64,000 nt of DNA, from positions 62,001 to 126,000 of the forward strand of contig JAJDBP010000002.1 of the NCBI GenBank assembly GCA_029261295.1. Reading direction: 5' to 3'. The first letter of the stretch is position 1, and every line of letters starts with the position of its first letter. The notes below the pieces were generated by a model that was not told the DNA's origin, did no database searches, and worked only from the letters and a program-made list of their open reading frames with translations. Below are positions 34,569 to 43,725 of the stretch, piece by piece. A program made the position numbers and the translations under genes. The DNA comes from Nitrospirales bacterium. Its GTDB lineage: Bacteria; Nitrospirota; Nitrospiria; Nitrospirales; UBA8639.

Positions 34569-36902
34569 ATGCTTGCTGATGTTGTCCTGCCCAGTCGGCG
34601 GTTTCAAGTTTTTACCTATCACATTCCCAAGCCATTGCAGGATCAGGCCTTCGTTGGGAGCCCGGTTCTTATTCCATTAGGTCCGTCGGTCGTATCCGGG
34701 GTGATTGTTCGGATTTTAGAGCATGCCGCCCTCCCTTCTTTGCGCTCCTCGAATCAAGCCGTAACCATTCGCGACATCTTATCCGTGGATGCCTCTCCTG
34801 ATCAGTCGTCTCTTGATCAGAGGCTGCTGATGCTGGTTGAACGAATAGCTGACTATTATCTTGCCCCACTGGCAGCATGTTTACGACTTGTTATCCCTCC
34901 TCGTGTGTTCAAGGTGACTAAGCGTCTTCTTCTCACGGAAGCAGGCCGTGAGGCATTAAACGATGCCTCTTTGCCTGTGGACAGTCGATCGGTACTGCAA
35001 CAATTAGCGCGCTCATCTCAGGGAGTACTCCGTTCCTCTCTCATTCGACTAGTCCCTCAAGCCGTGATTCTTGTGACGAAGTTAAAAAGAAAAGGGTGGA
35101 TTGAAGAACGTTCAACCTTGCCAGCTCGATTAAAAGTGAATGCCCAGCGAGAAAATTCCCCTCCTATTGAATCCCGGAGCAATTCGTCTTTTAGTGGAAT
35201 GGGTGATCTTTTTGAACAAGACCGCAATTGCTCATCGGATGTTTCATTTACCAAACCGGTTCTTTCAAAGAAAATGGAAGTGCGCGCGGAGAACCTTATA
35301 CAGGAAAGCGGCACTGGGAAATTTACGAAACAGGTCGTCATAGGCAATGCCCATGACCGACTTCAAATATTTCAGCACATCGCCCAATCATTAATTCACC
35401 AAGGGAAAACTGTGTTATTGCTTGTGCCAGAAGTGCATCAAATTGAAGCAGTCGTCAAGCAGTTGCGAGGAATTATTGATGGGGAGATGGAAGTCTATCA
35501 TGGGAAACTCTCTGCGCCAGCTCGGTCGAATTGTTGGGAGCGGATTCGGCAAGGTCAGGTCCATGTTGTGGTAGGAACTCGTTCGGCGTTGTTTGTCCCG
35601 CTCTCAGATCTTGCCCTCATTTGGGTAGATCAGGAGGAAGATGCGTCTTTTAAGGATGAACATCTGCCCTATTATCATGCACGTGATGTTGCTGGAATGC
35701 GGGGGGCGATTGAACAGGCTTTGGTGGTGTATGGTTCTTTTTGTCCCTCCTTGGAAACTTATGCAGAATTTCGTGAAAAGATTCAGGAACAATGGCCCGC
35801 ATCTCGTCAGCAGCTTCCAGTCATGACTCTCGTTGATCTACGAAAGGAGGTTTCCAAAACCCTCCTTTCCTCGACTTTGGTTGATCGACTTTCCCAAGTT
35901 CTTCTTGAGGGGCATCAGGCTATTATCCTCCTCAACCGAAAGGGGTTTTCTCAATCTCTCATCTGTCGAGATTGTGGGCATTCCCCATCCTGTGAAACGT
36001 GTGGTGTGACTCTTCGCTTGTTCCAACGTCCTTCTCGTTTATGGTGTTCTTATTGTGGAAAGAGTTCTCCAACACCGGAAACCTGTTCCTTATGCCTAGG
36101 AACGGTCTTTCGATTTTCTGGAGGGGGAACTCAACGGCTTGAGGAAGAACTCTCGGAACTTTTCCCGTCGCATCCAATCTTCAGGTTTGATCGGGATCAG
36201 GTGAAAACCACAGATGAAGCCCTAAATGTGTTAAGAGAATTTCGGCAGGGAAAGATTCAGATTCTTATTGGGACCGAATTTTTGTTTCATCAATCTGAAC
36301 TTCCATCCGCGAATTTTGTGGCTTTTCCTCAAGCTGACCTTGGATTGCATCTTCAAGACTTCCGTTCAGCGGAGGGCACCTTTTTTCATCTTTCGAAAGC
36401 GCGGCAATTAGTCCAATCGGCTCCTCAAGGGGAGGGGCCATCGGGTGAAATATTTCTACAAACGCGAATGCCTGATCACCATGTGTTTCAGGCCATGGTT
36501 CGACAAGACCCTCTTTTCTTTTATCAGCAGGAGTTAGAGTTGCGTGAAGCATTGGCCTATCCACCCACGACACATATGCTGTTATTGGTCGTCACTGGTG
36601 AGCAGGAGGTACGTGTTCAGCGAGTGGTCGATTTCATCGATCAACAAATGAAAGAAGTAGGATTGTATGAATCCTTTCCTAAAGAAGAACACGGGAAATT
36701 AGAAATGCCTCTGGTCTTAGGGCCGATGAGTTCAAAAAAACCAGGACGTCTTAAAAAAAACCGAACCATATTTCTCATTAAAACGTTTTCATTGGAAGAG
36801 ACTCAACGAAGTCTTCGGAAAATTCAACAGGCGTATGACCGAGAGTTTGGAAGGGAGCCGGTCCTTTTTGAGGTTCACGTCAACCCTCTAGAAATTCAAT
36901 AG
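34569..36902 (+). CDS. priA: PriA-like primosomal protein with degenerate helicase motifs
   Basis: The 777-residue protein keeps the PriA layout. The N-terminal 3'-end-binding domain (VVLPSRRFQVFTYHIP) is present, as are the zinc region (CRDCG, CETCG, CSYCG, CSLC, about residues 466-513), the GTQRLEEELSELFP segment and a C-terminal domain. The helicase signatures are altered. Walker A, normally TGSGKT, reads IGNAHDRL (about 258-265). The DEEH box reads DQEED (354-358). GSATPS reads GSFCPS. The KGHDFP segment reads HQSELP, and QVAGRAGR reads KARQLVQSA. It may load the primosome without unwinding DNA. A sequencing error cannot explain five separate sites. Confidence 0.85.
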   Translation: MLADVVLPSRRFQVFTYHIPKPLQDQAFVGSPVLIPLGPSVVSGVIVRILEHAALPSLRSSNQAVTIRDILSVDASPDQSSLDQRLLMLVERIADYYLAPLAACLRLVIPPRVFKVTKRLLLTEAGREALNDASLPVDSRSVLQQLARSSQGVLRSSLIRLVPQAVILVTKLKRKGWIEERSTLPARLKVNAQRENSPPIESRSNSSFSGMGDLFEQDRNCSSDVSFTKPVLSKKMEVRAENLIQESGTGKFTKQVVIGNAHDRLQIFQHIAQSLIHQGKTVLLLVPEVHQIEAVVKQLRGIIDGEMEVYHGKLSAPARSNCWERIRQGQVHVVVGTRSALFVPLSDLALIWVDQEEDASFKDEHLPYYHARDVAGMRGAIEQALVVYGSFCPSLETYAEFREKIQEQWPASRQQLPVMTLVDLRKEVSKTLLSSTLVDRLSQVLLEGHQAIILLNRKGFSQSLICRDCGHSPSCETCGVTLRLFQRPSRLWCSYCGKSSPTPETCSLCLGTVFRFSGGGTQRLEEELSELFPSHPIFRFDRDQVKTTDEALNVLREFRQGKIQILIGTEFLFHQSELPSANFVAFPQADLGLHLQDFRSAEGTFFHLSKARQLVQSAPQGEGPSGEIFLQTRMPDHHVFQAMVRQDPLFFYQQELELREALAYPPTTHMLLLVVTGEQEVRVQRVVDFIDQQMKEVGLYESFPKEEHGKLEMPLVLGPMSSKKPGRLKKNRTIFLIKTFSLEETQRSLRKIQQAYDREFGREPVLFEVHVNPLEIQ

Positions 36903-36919
36903 GGATTATGTGGAGAGGT

Positions 36920-37360
36920 TCACTTTTTTTTCTTTTTTGATTTTTTCTTAGGGGGGGGAGAAGATGATGCTGGCTCTGGAAATGGGGTGTGGATGATGGG
37001 GGCTTGAATGCGTTTGTAAATTCCATAGGCAAACGTAAGCCAAAACACGCCAGAGAAGAGACCAAGAATCACTCCAGGAAAAATATTTTCCATTTCTTCC
37101 ATTGTGGGCTCACGTCCGAGTTTTTGGAGGTCTGTCACTTGTGTCATGGCCCAGGCCATGCTTTCAACACCGAGCAATAAAGTGCAAATAGTCCAGATAT
37201 ATCCGATGGATGGGCATTTCCACGCAAGAAGGATTGCCAGACCGATTCCCATGGCAATCCCAAGTGGTAGCGGGATGGCACCTAATAAGAGCCACAGTCC
37301 GACAGTCACGGCGAGGCTTCCTAAGACGGCATTCACTTGATGCCATAGATTTTCATTCAT
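36920..37360 (-). CDS. Small integral membrane protein with Lys-rich tail
   Basis: The 146-residue protein has about four hydrophobic segments (AVLGSLAVTVGLWLLLGAI, IAMGIGLAILLAW, IWTICTLLLGVESMAWAM, IFPGVILGLFSGVFWLTFAYGIY). A Pro/Ser linker leads to a C-terminal KKKSKKKKK run, cytoplasmic by the positive-inside rule. Its coding end lies only 17 bases from the end of priA and converges on it. Function unknown. Confidence 0.7.
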   Translation of the reverse strand: MNENLWHQVNAVLGSLAVTVGLWLLLGAIPLPLGIAMGIGLAILLAWKCPSIGYIWTICTLLLGVESMAWAMTQVTDLQKLGREPTMEEMENIFPGVILGLFSGVFWLTFAYGIYKRIQAPIIHTPFPEPASSSPPPKKKSKKKKK

Positions 37361-37441
37361 ACTGTCACGGTCTCCTAATATTTCTGATGGGGCTCAACCT
37401 TATCACAGGGACTCTTCCCCCAGCACCTCATACGGTGGGGG

Positions 37442-37578
37442 TCTGTTGAAAAAAGTCGCCAACAGCGCTCCCTGTCTTCGCACGGGCAGGTCACTATTTC
37501 GCTGTGCTCACGTACAGGAAGTACGCTGCACACGTCTAAATAGCTGCGGCCTTGCTGGACGGAATTTTTTAATCATCC
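37442..37578. repeat. Large imperfect inverted-repeat element (REP-like)
   Basis: The region has nested inverted repeats: CTATTT (37494-37499) with AAATAG (37538-37543), and CGTAC (37511-37515) with GTACG (37521-37525), inside flanking GAAAAAAGTC...GCTGCGGCCTTGCTGGACG. The GCTGCGGCCTTGCTGGACG end resembles intergenic repeats I remember from Nitrospira genomes. It lies between the membrane protein and the beta-helix protein. Copy number is unknown from one window. Confidence 0.5.
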
Positions 37579-37636
37579 CTTCTAGCCACTGATGTCGATT
37601 GAAGTTTGAGGTTGTTGGAAGCTTTGTAGCCCAGGG

Positions 37637-38443
37637 CTAACGGCCAATATCTGCCAGGGGTTTTGATGTGATGGTAAATTCTCCGCGAGGATTATCTTTG
37701 AAGGTATTGGATTGGAGGAGTTCTTCTGTCTTTGGTGTGGGTTCGCAATCTGGAGTGAGTACGGCTCCCCAATGCGTGTTGTTCTCAAACGTATTGTCGA
37801 GAATAAGGGCTTGTGCTTCTGAAAAAAGGAGAAGCCCACTCAGCATATTATCCCGGCAAATATTGTTAATGATGTCTGGCCGTGTATCTTGGTCACGAGC
37901 CGCCATGCCGAAATGATGGTTCCCAAAGCATTGATTCTCTCGTAAGTAAGGCTGGGCACCGGCAAAGGCAAATATCCCAGATTCTCGGTTATAACAAATT
38001 TCATTGGACTGTAAGGTTGGCCGGCAATCAGGGCCATAAATAACGACTCCGGATAAAAGACCTTCAGTTGCTCGACAATGGGCGATGGTACAGGTCGAAT
38101 CTAAAATGTTCAGCGCAGAATGTTGGTCGCTACCAACATAGCGAAACGTGATACCACTGATATGCCCACCTGAGACTTTCTGTAAATAACAGGGCCCACT
38201 TAGACGGCTAAAAATAGTGACCTGATCGCGACCGGATCCGATGAGATAAATCGGCCGTTCGGTGATCACCAATCGATCTTCATAGATTCCCGGCCGGATA
38301 AAAATTTGATCTGTCGATTCAGCTTGGGTTAAGGCTTCGCTGGGAAGATCAAAGCAGTCTGGTTGATGAGGATCGACGATTAATGTTTTCCCTCCAAATG
38401 GATTAGGAGGTGGTTCTGTCAAAGGCTCAGGTTGAGAGTGCAA
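37637..38443 (-). CDS. Right-handed parallel beta-helix protein
   Basis: The 268-residue protein has no obvious signal peptide. From about residue 30 to the end, repeating strands of the PbH1 / NosD-like type are visible (IFIRPGIYEDRLVITERPIYLIG, GHISGITFRYVG, CTIAHCRATEGLLSGVVIYG, NEICYNRESGIFAFAG, NNICRDNMLSGLLLF). Such proteins bind or cleave polysaccharides or act as scaffolds. The QTF-like N-terminal segment (TLIVDPHQPDCFDLPSEAL) suggests a carbohydrate-related scaffold. No catalytic residues can be named. It is single and divergent from the di-haem gene. Confidence 0.78.
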   Translation of the reverse strand: MHSQPEPLTEPPPNPFGGKTLIVDPHQPDCFDLPSEALTQAESTDQIFIRPGIYEDRLVITERPIYLIGSGRDQVTIFSRLSGPCYLQKVSGGHISGITFRYVGSDQHSALNILDSTCTIAHCRATEGLLSGVVIYGPDCRPTLQSNEICYNRESGIFAFAGAQPYLRENQCFGNHHFGMAARDQDTRPDIINNICRDNMLSGLLLFSEAQALILDNTFENNTHWGAVLTPDCEPTPKTEELLQSNTFKDNPRGEFTITSKPLADIGR

Positions 38444-38843
38444 AAAATTCTATCCTTTGTGTGGGTATCGCGCATAATCATTGAAAAGCCAAGGTCTTTG
38501 TTCTAGCACAGGCAAATTCTCAACACATCGTGGCCCATTTCCATGTAATCCCAGTGATTACTTTTTGCATCCTTTAGAAATGTGAAGGAGATTACATTCA
38601 GTCAGGTAACCTACATATAAGAAGATAAAACATTCTTCCATGAGGAAGCCATTGGTTTTTCAGGTAATTTCATGATTTTTATTACAAGGCACTGACTTTG
38701 CTTACATCAACGTTCAGAGCATTTCTTCGGCATGGTACCTGCCTGCTTTCATCATTAATGGCTCGTTGAAAATGAAGGGGTTCATTCTTGTGATGAGCCT
38801 TTTGTCGTCACACCTCTGTCCCCCATGAAAGCGGGAATATCTC
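38444..38843. other. 400-base divergent intergenic region
   Basis: It lies between the beta-helix gene (minus) and the di-haem oxidoreductase (plus) and probably carries both promoters. AT-rich stretches occur (TTTTTATTACAAGG near 38680). I see no gene, clear hairpin or recognisable operator. Confidence 0.5.
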
Positions 38844-40448
38844 ATGAATTATTATCCAGGAAAAGTGCGTCTTCATTGGGTTCGTTTCGTAGGACTCTTG
38901 TCTCTGAGTAGTTTTATGCTTGGTGGCACTCTGGCTTATGCTCAAGAATCAGATGTGACCCAAGCTCCAAATACCGTAAACGCCGGAATCCAGAAATCTC
39001 TTACTGAGCAAATTGGTACAGGACGTGGCGATGTTGATTCGCCCGGTTCATCTCAGTATCTCATTGCGAGAGATCCCTTCCGGTCCATCCGTCGCGGCCG
39101 AAATCTTTTTCAAAGAAAATTTACGATGGAACAGGGATTAGGCCCTCGTACTGGTGATGGGTTGGGCGATATTGCTGCGGAGGGTTCAATTGGCGCGGGC
39201 TTGGCTGATAGCTGTGCTGGGTGCCATGGACGTCCGCGAGGTTCGGCAGGGTTTGGAGGCGATGTGTTCACAAGACCAGATAGTCGAGATGCCCCACATT
39301 TATTTGGTCTCGGTCTTGTCGAAATGTTGGCGGATGAAATCACTCAAGACCTCAGACGGCTTCGTGATGAGTCGATCTTACAAGCGCAATCCAGGGGAGC
39401 TTCCGTGACTCGGGCTTTAGTCAGTAAAGGGATTCGTTATGGACGTATAACCGTGAATCCTGATGGTTCGGTTGATCCTTCTAATATCCAGGGTATCAAT
39501 GCAGATTTACGGGTGCGTCCATTTTTTCATGAAGGTGGAACCATTTCCATACGAGAATTTGTCGTCGGAGCCTTGAATGCCGAAATGGGTTTAGAAGCGT
39601 TTGACCCAGATCTTGCGCAGGCAGCCTCAGGAGGAAAAATTGTGACCCCGTCTGGGATGGTGCTAGATGGCTCTCTAGATGCGATTGAAGCCCCTCCAGC
39701 TATCAGTGAAAGTGACGACCCCGACTTAGATGGAGTGGCCAATGAAATTCCAGTAAGTCTGGTTGATCATTTTGAGTTCTATCTGTTGAATTATTTTAAA
39801 CCTGCAACCGGACGGCAAACGCCAAATTCTCGAAGAGGCAAGCAATTGTTTGAGCGTATTCGTTGTACGCGTTGTCATATTCCCTCCTTAGTAATCGACA
39901 AAGATCGACGAGTGGCAGATGTCGAAACGAGATATGACTCACGACGTGGAATTTTTAACCGATTATTTGCAACGGCGATACCGCTCATGCAGGAAGTGGG
40001 AGGGTCTGGCAGCCCTCCAGCCAAGCAGCCTCAAGGACAGTCGTTTATGGTGAAGAGTATTTATGCGGACTTTAAACGGCATGATCTTGGCCCAAATTTT
40101 TGGGAGCGAAATTTTGATGGCACCCTTACCAAGGAATTTATGACTGAGCCGCTCTGGGGAGTCGGAACGACTGCGCCCTATGGGCATGATGGAAGAAGTA
40201 TTAATTTATGGTCAGTGATTATGCGGCATGGGGGAGAAGCTCAGAATGCTCGCGATCGATTCGCTCGACTCTCGAATAGTGAGCAAGGCCAAATTCTAGA
40301 TTTTTTAGGATCGCTCGTGCTGTTTCCTCCGGATGACACGGCATCCAATCTCAATCCAGGCGATCCCCGTGAACCTGATTTTCCACAGAGTGGGCATGGA
40401 AATATTGCCTTGCCAAAACTTTTTAATAACCCGGATGATTTAGAATAA
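38844..40448 (+). CDS. Di-haem oxidoreductase (DUF1111 / DHOR family)
   Basis: The 534-residue exported protein (signal peptide ending near LAYAQES) carries two c-type haem sites: CAGCH at C124-H128 and CTRCH at C341-H345. PF06537-type motifs are visible: RDPFRSIRRGRNLFQRKFT near the N-terminus, RDAPHLFGLGLVEMLADE, and a C-terminal EPLWGVGTTAPYGHDGRS segment. The family is annotated as putative thiol oxidoreductase or di-haem peroxidase; the electron donor and substrate are unknown. It is periplasmic. It ends near the hairpin at 40460-40494 and is convergent with the TPR gene. Confidence 0.9.
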   Translation: MNYYPGKVRLHWVRFVGLLSLSSFMLGGTLAYAQESDVTQAPNTVNAGIQKSLTEQIGTGRGDVDSPGSSQYLIARDPFRSIRRGRNLFQRKFTMEQGLGPRTGDGLGDIAAEGSIGAGLADSCAGCHGRPRGSAGFGGDVFTRPDSRDAPHLFGLGLVEMLADEITQDLRRLRDESILQAQSRGASVTRALVSKGIRYGRITVNPDGSVDPSNIQGINADLRVRPFFHEGGTISIREFVVGALNAEMGLEAFDPDLAQAASGGKIVTPSGMVLDGSLDAIEAPPAISESDDPDLDGVANEIPVSLVDHFEFYLLNYFKPATGRQTPNSRRGKQLFERIRCTRCHIPSLVIDKDRRVADVETRYDSRRGIFNRLFATAIPLMQEVGGSGSPPAKQPQGQSFMVKSIYADFKRHDLGPNFWERNFDGTLTKEFMTEPLWGVGTTAPYGHDGRSINLWSVIMRHGGEAQNARDRFARLSNSEQGQILDFLGSLVLFPPDDTASNLNPGDPREPDFPQSGHGNIALPKLFNNPDDLE

Positions 40449-40459
40449 AAATAGGTTGA

Positions 40460-40494
40460 ACCCAGTCTGTGAAGGTAGTAGCTCGCAGACTGGG
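40460..40494. terminator. Hairpin between convergent genes
   Basis: CCCAGTCTG (40461-40469) and CAGACTGGG (40485-40493) are perfectly inverted. The T-run is weak on both strands. It probably ends the di-haem gene and may also serve the convergent TPR gene. Confidence 0.55.
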
Positions 40495-40545
40495 CTTGCT
40501 AGGATGGACTTTTTTAGTGGATTCCCTAACGAGGGCAGTCAAGCG

Positions 40546-42039
40546 TTAGAGTTCTGGGAGCCATTTGGCAAGATGCTTCAGAATTTTCAACGTGGGATGT
40601 TCGCGCCAGCAGCCTTCCTTCCAGATCATGCGCTGGGAGGTCTTCTTGGCCCATTCGAGATCATTGGAGGAGCAATTGCCTGATGCCAAACAGCGAAATT
40701 TGTAACTTTCTAGAATTCCAACGGCTTTGCATTGTCCTAGCTTATTGAGTGCCCATCCATAATTGAGCCAATGCCAAGCTCTTGCGGGTTTCAACTCCAC
40801 AGCTTTCTTAAGATATGGCAATGCCTCAGTTGGATCATGAAGGTCGGCAAGATACAGTCTTCCTAAGTCTCCTAGTATGCCATGATCATGTGATCCATAA
40901 ATCAGGGCCTGGGTTAATATCTCCTTCGCCTCTTCAATCCGGCCCTGTCTTTTGAGCCGCCAGGCATAGAGCTGAAGACGGTCTGAATCTAGCTCGTCCA
41001 ATTGAATAACCTTGGTTTCTTGTTGGAGGGCGGCTTCTGGTTGATTCAGTGCCTCTAATATTCGTGCTCGATAATGGAGGACTGTCGGAACCTGAGGTCG
41101 TTCCTGTAAGGCGAGGTCAATGATATCCAAGGCTTCATTATCTCGGTCTAGGTAGAATAGTGTTTTTGCCCATTGGAATCGGAACCAATAGTCCGATCCA
41201 TGTTGTAGGGCTTCCTCGTAAAATGCCAAAGCATCTACCCCCTGGCCATTTCTGTCCAAGATCCTTGCTTGTAAATAATCTGGGTAGCCTAAGAGGGATT
41301 TGAGGTTCGGCATGTTCTTGATAAACGGGGATACTTGAGTATCAATGAAGCCTTGGGCCGTTGTGATGCTTTGTTCGTTGGACATCCCACTCCACCAAGG
41401 TCGTAAGGAATTGAGATATCTCCATCGGACTCCTTTTGATCGGGGGTCGTCTTGAAGTCCTTGTTTCAAGAATTGTTCAATTGCAAGCTCATCGCTGAAA
41501 TTCATGGCAATACTTATGAGAAACATATAAGGAATTCCAGAATTTCCTTTCTTCTGTGCGGCCTCTTTGAGATCCTGCCAGGCTAACGAAAAGTAACTTT
41601 TCATTCCTTGAGCGCGTGCGGTTGGTGTCGCAGACATGTAGTTACTTCCACGTGCTTTCCATCCAATGTTCCAATAATACATCCCGCGTGCAAGATGGGC
41701 TGTCCCTGATTTGCTAGGCTGCTGAACCCATTCATTTAATTTTTCTTTGAGGTCGGCGGCAGAATTAGCAAAGGCCCAATAAGCAGCTTCGACGTGTTCT
41801 TCTGGAATTGTATTTTTCTGATACAGAATTTCCTGATGTGCCAGGATTTTTTCTAATTGCGAGTAATGGCCCTGGCGCAGATGATTAACTAGTTCAAGAC
41901 GATCCAGGTATTCGGCATGAACGATTTCTGGGGAAAAGAAGAAAGCCAAAAAGCCAAACCACAGGCATAGTCCTTTGATCGCGATGGGGCCTTTTGGTAT
42001 TTCAATGAATGAAGGTGAGTAATAAGAGAGATAGGGCAT
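40546..42039 (-). CDS. TPR-repeat exported protein
   Basis: Counting from the ATG at 42039, the protein has 497 residues. A signal-like segment (GLCLWFGFLAFFFSPEIVHA) precedes an all-helical chain: an N-terminal HLRQGHYSQLEKILAHQEIL unit, then TPR-type repeats in the second half (DALAFYEEALQHGSDYWFRFQWAKTLFY, AEALDII-like and EALPYLKKAVELKPARAWHWLNYGWALNKLGQC). The first part resembles DUF4034-type proteins. It presumably scaffolds protein contacts in the periplasm. No catalytic motif is visible. It is monocistronic. Confidence 0.75.
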   Translation of the reverse strand: MPYLSYYSPSFIEIPKGPIAIKGLCLWFGFLAFFFSPEIVHAEYLDRLELVNHLRQGHYSQLEKILAHQEILYQKNTIPEEHVEAAYWAFANSAADLKEKLNEWVQQPSKSGTAHLARGMYYWNIGWKARGSNYMSATPTARAQGMKSYFSLAWQDLKEAAQKKGNSGIPYMFLISIAMNFSDELAIEQFLKQGLQDDPRSKGVRWRYLNSLRPWWSGMSNEQSITTAQGFIDTQVSPFIKNMPNLKSLLGYPDYLQARILDRNGQGVDALAFYEEALQHGSDYWFRFQWAKTLFYLDRDNEALDIIDLALQERPQVPTVLHYRARILEALNQPEAALQQETKVIQLDELDSDRLQLYAWRLKRQGRIEEAKEILTQALIYGSHDHGILGDLGRLYLADLHDPTEALPYLKKAVELKPARAWHWLNYGWALNKLGQCKAVGILESYKFRCLASGNCSSNDLEWAKKTSQRMIWKEGCWREHPTLKILKHLAKWLPEL

Positions 42040-42287
42040 GGGGAATTCCAAGATTATCTAGAGCCTGCTCCCTCCCTTTTCGGTGGAAAAGTTAATTTGA
42101 TGAAATAAAATGATTTGGAGCGATGCTCTGGATCAGCTCCTTTGAGAATCACCACGTATTGGTACGTTGGTTGGCAGACACTGAAGATTCTGGTGGATTC
42201 TTGAGGTTAGGACCGAATGGTGTGAAGGTGAAAAGCGTTGATGATGGTTGAATCAACCAAGGGAGATTTAGAGAAAAGGGAGGGTAG

Positions 42288-42956
42288 TTAGTTATTTTCG
42301 ATGGATTGGCGAGTGGCAAAAACTTCGCCTGGATGGATTAACAGAAGGCAATCCCCATCCACAGCGTCTTTGTGGAATAAGGCGAAGGTGAGGCAGAGTT
42401 GGGGTGTGGGTTCGGGAGAAAATTCTAAAAGAACGGGGACATCCACTAACGGAGTCGTCTCTTTCAAATTGGCTAGGCGAAGCCGAACCGCCACGAGGGT
42501 ATCGCGCAAACGGGAATGAATGTGTTCCTCAGTGAAATCCGGAGACGACTTAATATATTGCTCCCATAAGGGATTCGTCATGCCCACACAAAAATCCAGG
42601 CCTATGCTTTGTGCTATAGGGGTCACATCTTTGAGAACTCCAGATTCTACAGCTTGTTTTCTTGACTGAATCGTGAGTTGTTTCAACTCTGGCGGGATTT
42701 CTTGAGAGGTTTCCGAATCTTGAGGTTGTCGTTCTAACAAATGAGGGGATGGGGTTTCGTTGGATTCCTCAATAAGGGTTGGTAAAGAGGACTCATCTGA
42801 AATTTCTAGATTAGACGAATCCTTCCCTAGGGCTTGGATAATTCCTTCATAGACCGATTTAGCAGAATCGGTCCAATTTTCATCTAAGGGAATTCCTCGA
42901 AACGCTGCTTCCGAGGCTTTCTTTTCATCATGAGTGAGTGGGCGTGTTGGTATCAT
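42288..42956 (-). CDS. DUF6573-like protein
   Basis: The 222-residue cytoplasmic protein has an N-terminal RPLTHDEKKASEAAFRGIPLDENWTD segment and an acidic, Ser/Glu-rich low-complexity linker. Its C-terminal half matches DUF6573: VESGVLKDVTPIAQSIGLDFCVGMTNPLWEQYI, RDTLVAVRLRLANL, PQLCLTFALFHKDAVDGDCLLLIHPGEVF. The family is known from plasmids and phages as well as chromosomes. The role is unknown. Confidence 0.7.
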   Translation of the reverse strand: MIPTRPLTHDEKKASEAAFRGIPLDENWTDSAKSVYEGIIQALGKDSSNLEISDESSLPTLIEESNETPSPHLLERQPQDSETSQEIPPELKQLTIQSRKQAVESGVLKDVTPIAQSIGLDFCVGMTNPLWEQYIKSSPDFTEEHIHSRLRDTLVAVRLRLANLKETTPLVDVPVLLEFSPEPTPQLCLTFALFHKDAVDGDCLLLIHPGEVFATRQSIENN

Positions 42957-43156
42957 ACGTAATAAGATAAGGCAATCCGAGGGAAAGTCAAGGATCTGCC
43001 ATCCTTCCTCTCTAAAGTTCCCTCACAATATCATAATTTTTCCTCTTTTTGTGCGATTTCGCGCACTGCCACCAGAGCGAAAGCGCTCTTATTGATTAAT
43101 TTCAAATGAGAACTGTATACCAATACAAATAGAAATAATTAAATATTTCAATAGGT

Positions 43157-43175
43157 TATTGGTTAACAACCAATA
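43157..43175. promoter_or_regulatory. Palindrome upstream of the 23-residue peptide gene
   Basis: TATTGGTT (43157-43164) and AACCAATA (43168-43175) are perfectly inverted with a three-base spacer, and AATAGGT is repeated on both sides. It lies about 70 bases upstream of the ATG at 43244 in an AT-rich region and looks like an operator. No regulator is known. Confidence 0.5.
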
Positions 43176-43243
43176 GGTCCTGTTAGGGAATATTCTTTGC
43201 ATTTTCACAATAATAACGAATTACTTTTTCTAAGGAGAACGCC

Positions 43244-43315
43244 ATGGATCCTCTTTTTGATTTAGCAATGATTGCCATCGTGGCCATTATGGTCGGCTTC
43301 AACATTTACGGGTAA
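43244..43315 (+). CDS. 23-residue single-transmembrane peptide
   Basis: AAGGAG (43232-43237) sits seven bases before the ATG. The 23-codon frame (starts MDPLFDLAMIAIVAIMVGF) is almost entirely one hydrophobic helix with a short acidic N-terminus and an aromatic end (NIYG). It resembles CydX- or CcoQ-like small subunits in size only. It precedes the SulP gene by about 540 bases, with a hairpin at 43331-43377 and a terminator at 43671-43725 between, so it has its own transcript. I infer a small membrane subunit or regulator. Confidence 0.55.
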   Translation: MDPLFDLAMIAIVAIMVGFNIYG

Positions 43316-43330
43316 TCCCCAATTCGTTCT

Positions 43331-43377
43331 CTTGTTTGTGAAGAGACAGCATCAGTAATCAGATCTTCACATACAAG
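43331..43377 (+). other. Hairpin after the 23-residue peptide gene
   Basis: CTTGTTTGTGAAGA (43331-43344) pairs with TCTTCACATACAAG (43364-43377) with one mismatch, around a 19-base loop. No T-run follows, so it is more likely an mRNA-stabilising or regulatory structure than a classical terminator. Confidence 0.55.
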
Positions 43378-43670
43378 ATAAAATCCTTTCCCTTTCCCTC
43401 TTTCTTATCATTAAATTCAGTATCAACAGATTCAATAACGTATTTATACGTAATTGAAACTTCATAAGTTGAAGATTTTAAAGGATATTTTTAGCAATAT
43501 TCTTGAAGTCCACCATTCCGTCTTGGTATATCTCCTTGTCGTTTCTATAGAAGAGCGTAAGGCCAACTGTTAATTACTGCGGGCTTTATCGAACTTCATT
43601 TCTCCTTAAAATAGCTTTTGCCAAATTGTAGGGTAGCTGACTCTCCCAATATGAAGGGTCCGTTTCAGTA

Positions 43671-43725
43671 CAAGCCGGTCCGTGTTTCTGAATGTGAGTT
43701 CCGAAACCATGACCGGCTTTTTTGT
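43671..43725 (+). terminator. Rho-independent terminator upstream of SulP
   Basis: AAGCCGGTC (43672-43680) pairs with GACCGGCTT (43711-43719), followed by TTTTTG; GTTTC and GAAAC add an inner pairing. It separates the small-peptide transcript from the SulP gene. Its outline resembles the terminator at 49284-49341. Confidence 0.8.

Noticed and set aside
38771-38827. 18-codon frame upstream of the di-haem gene
   Set aside because: It has no ribosome-binding site and its sequence is not notable.
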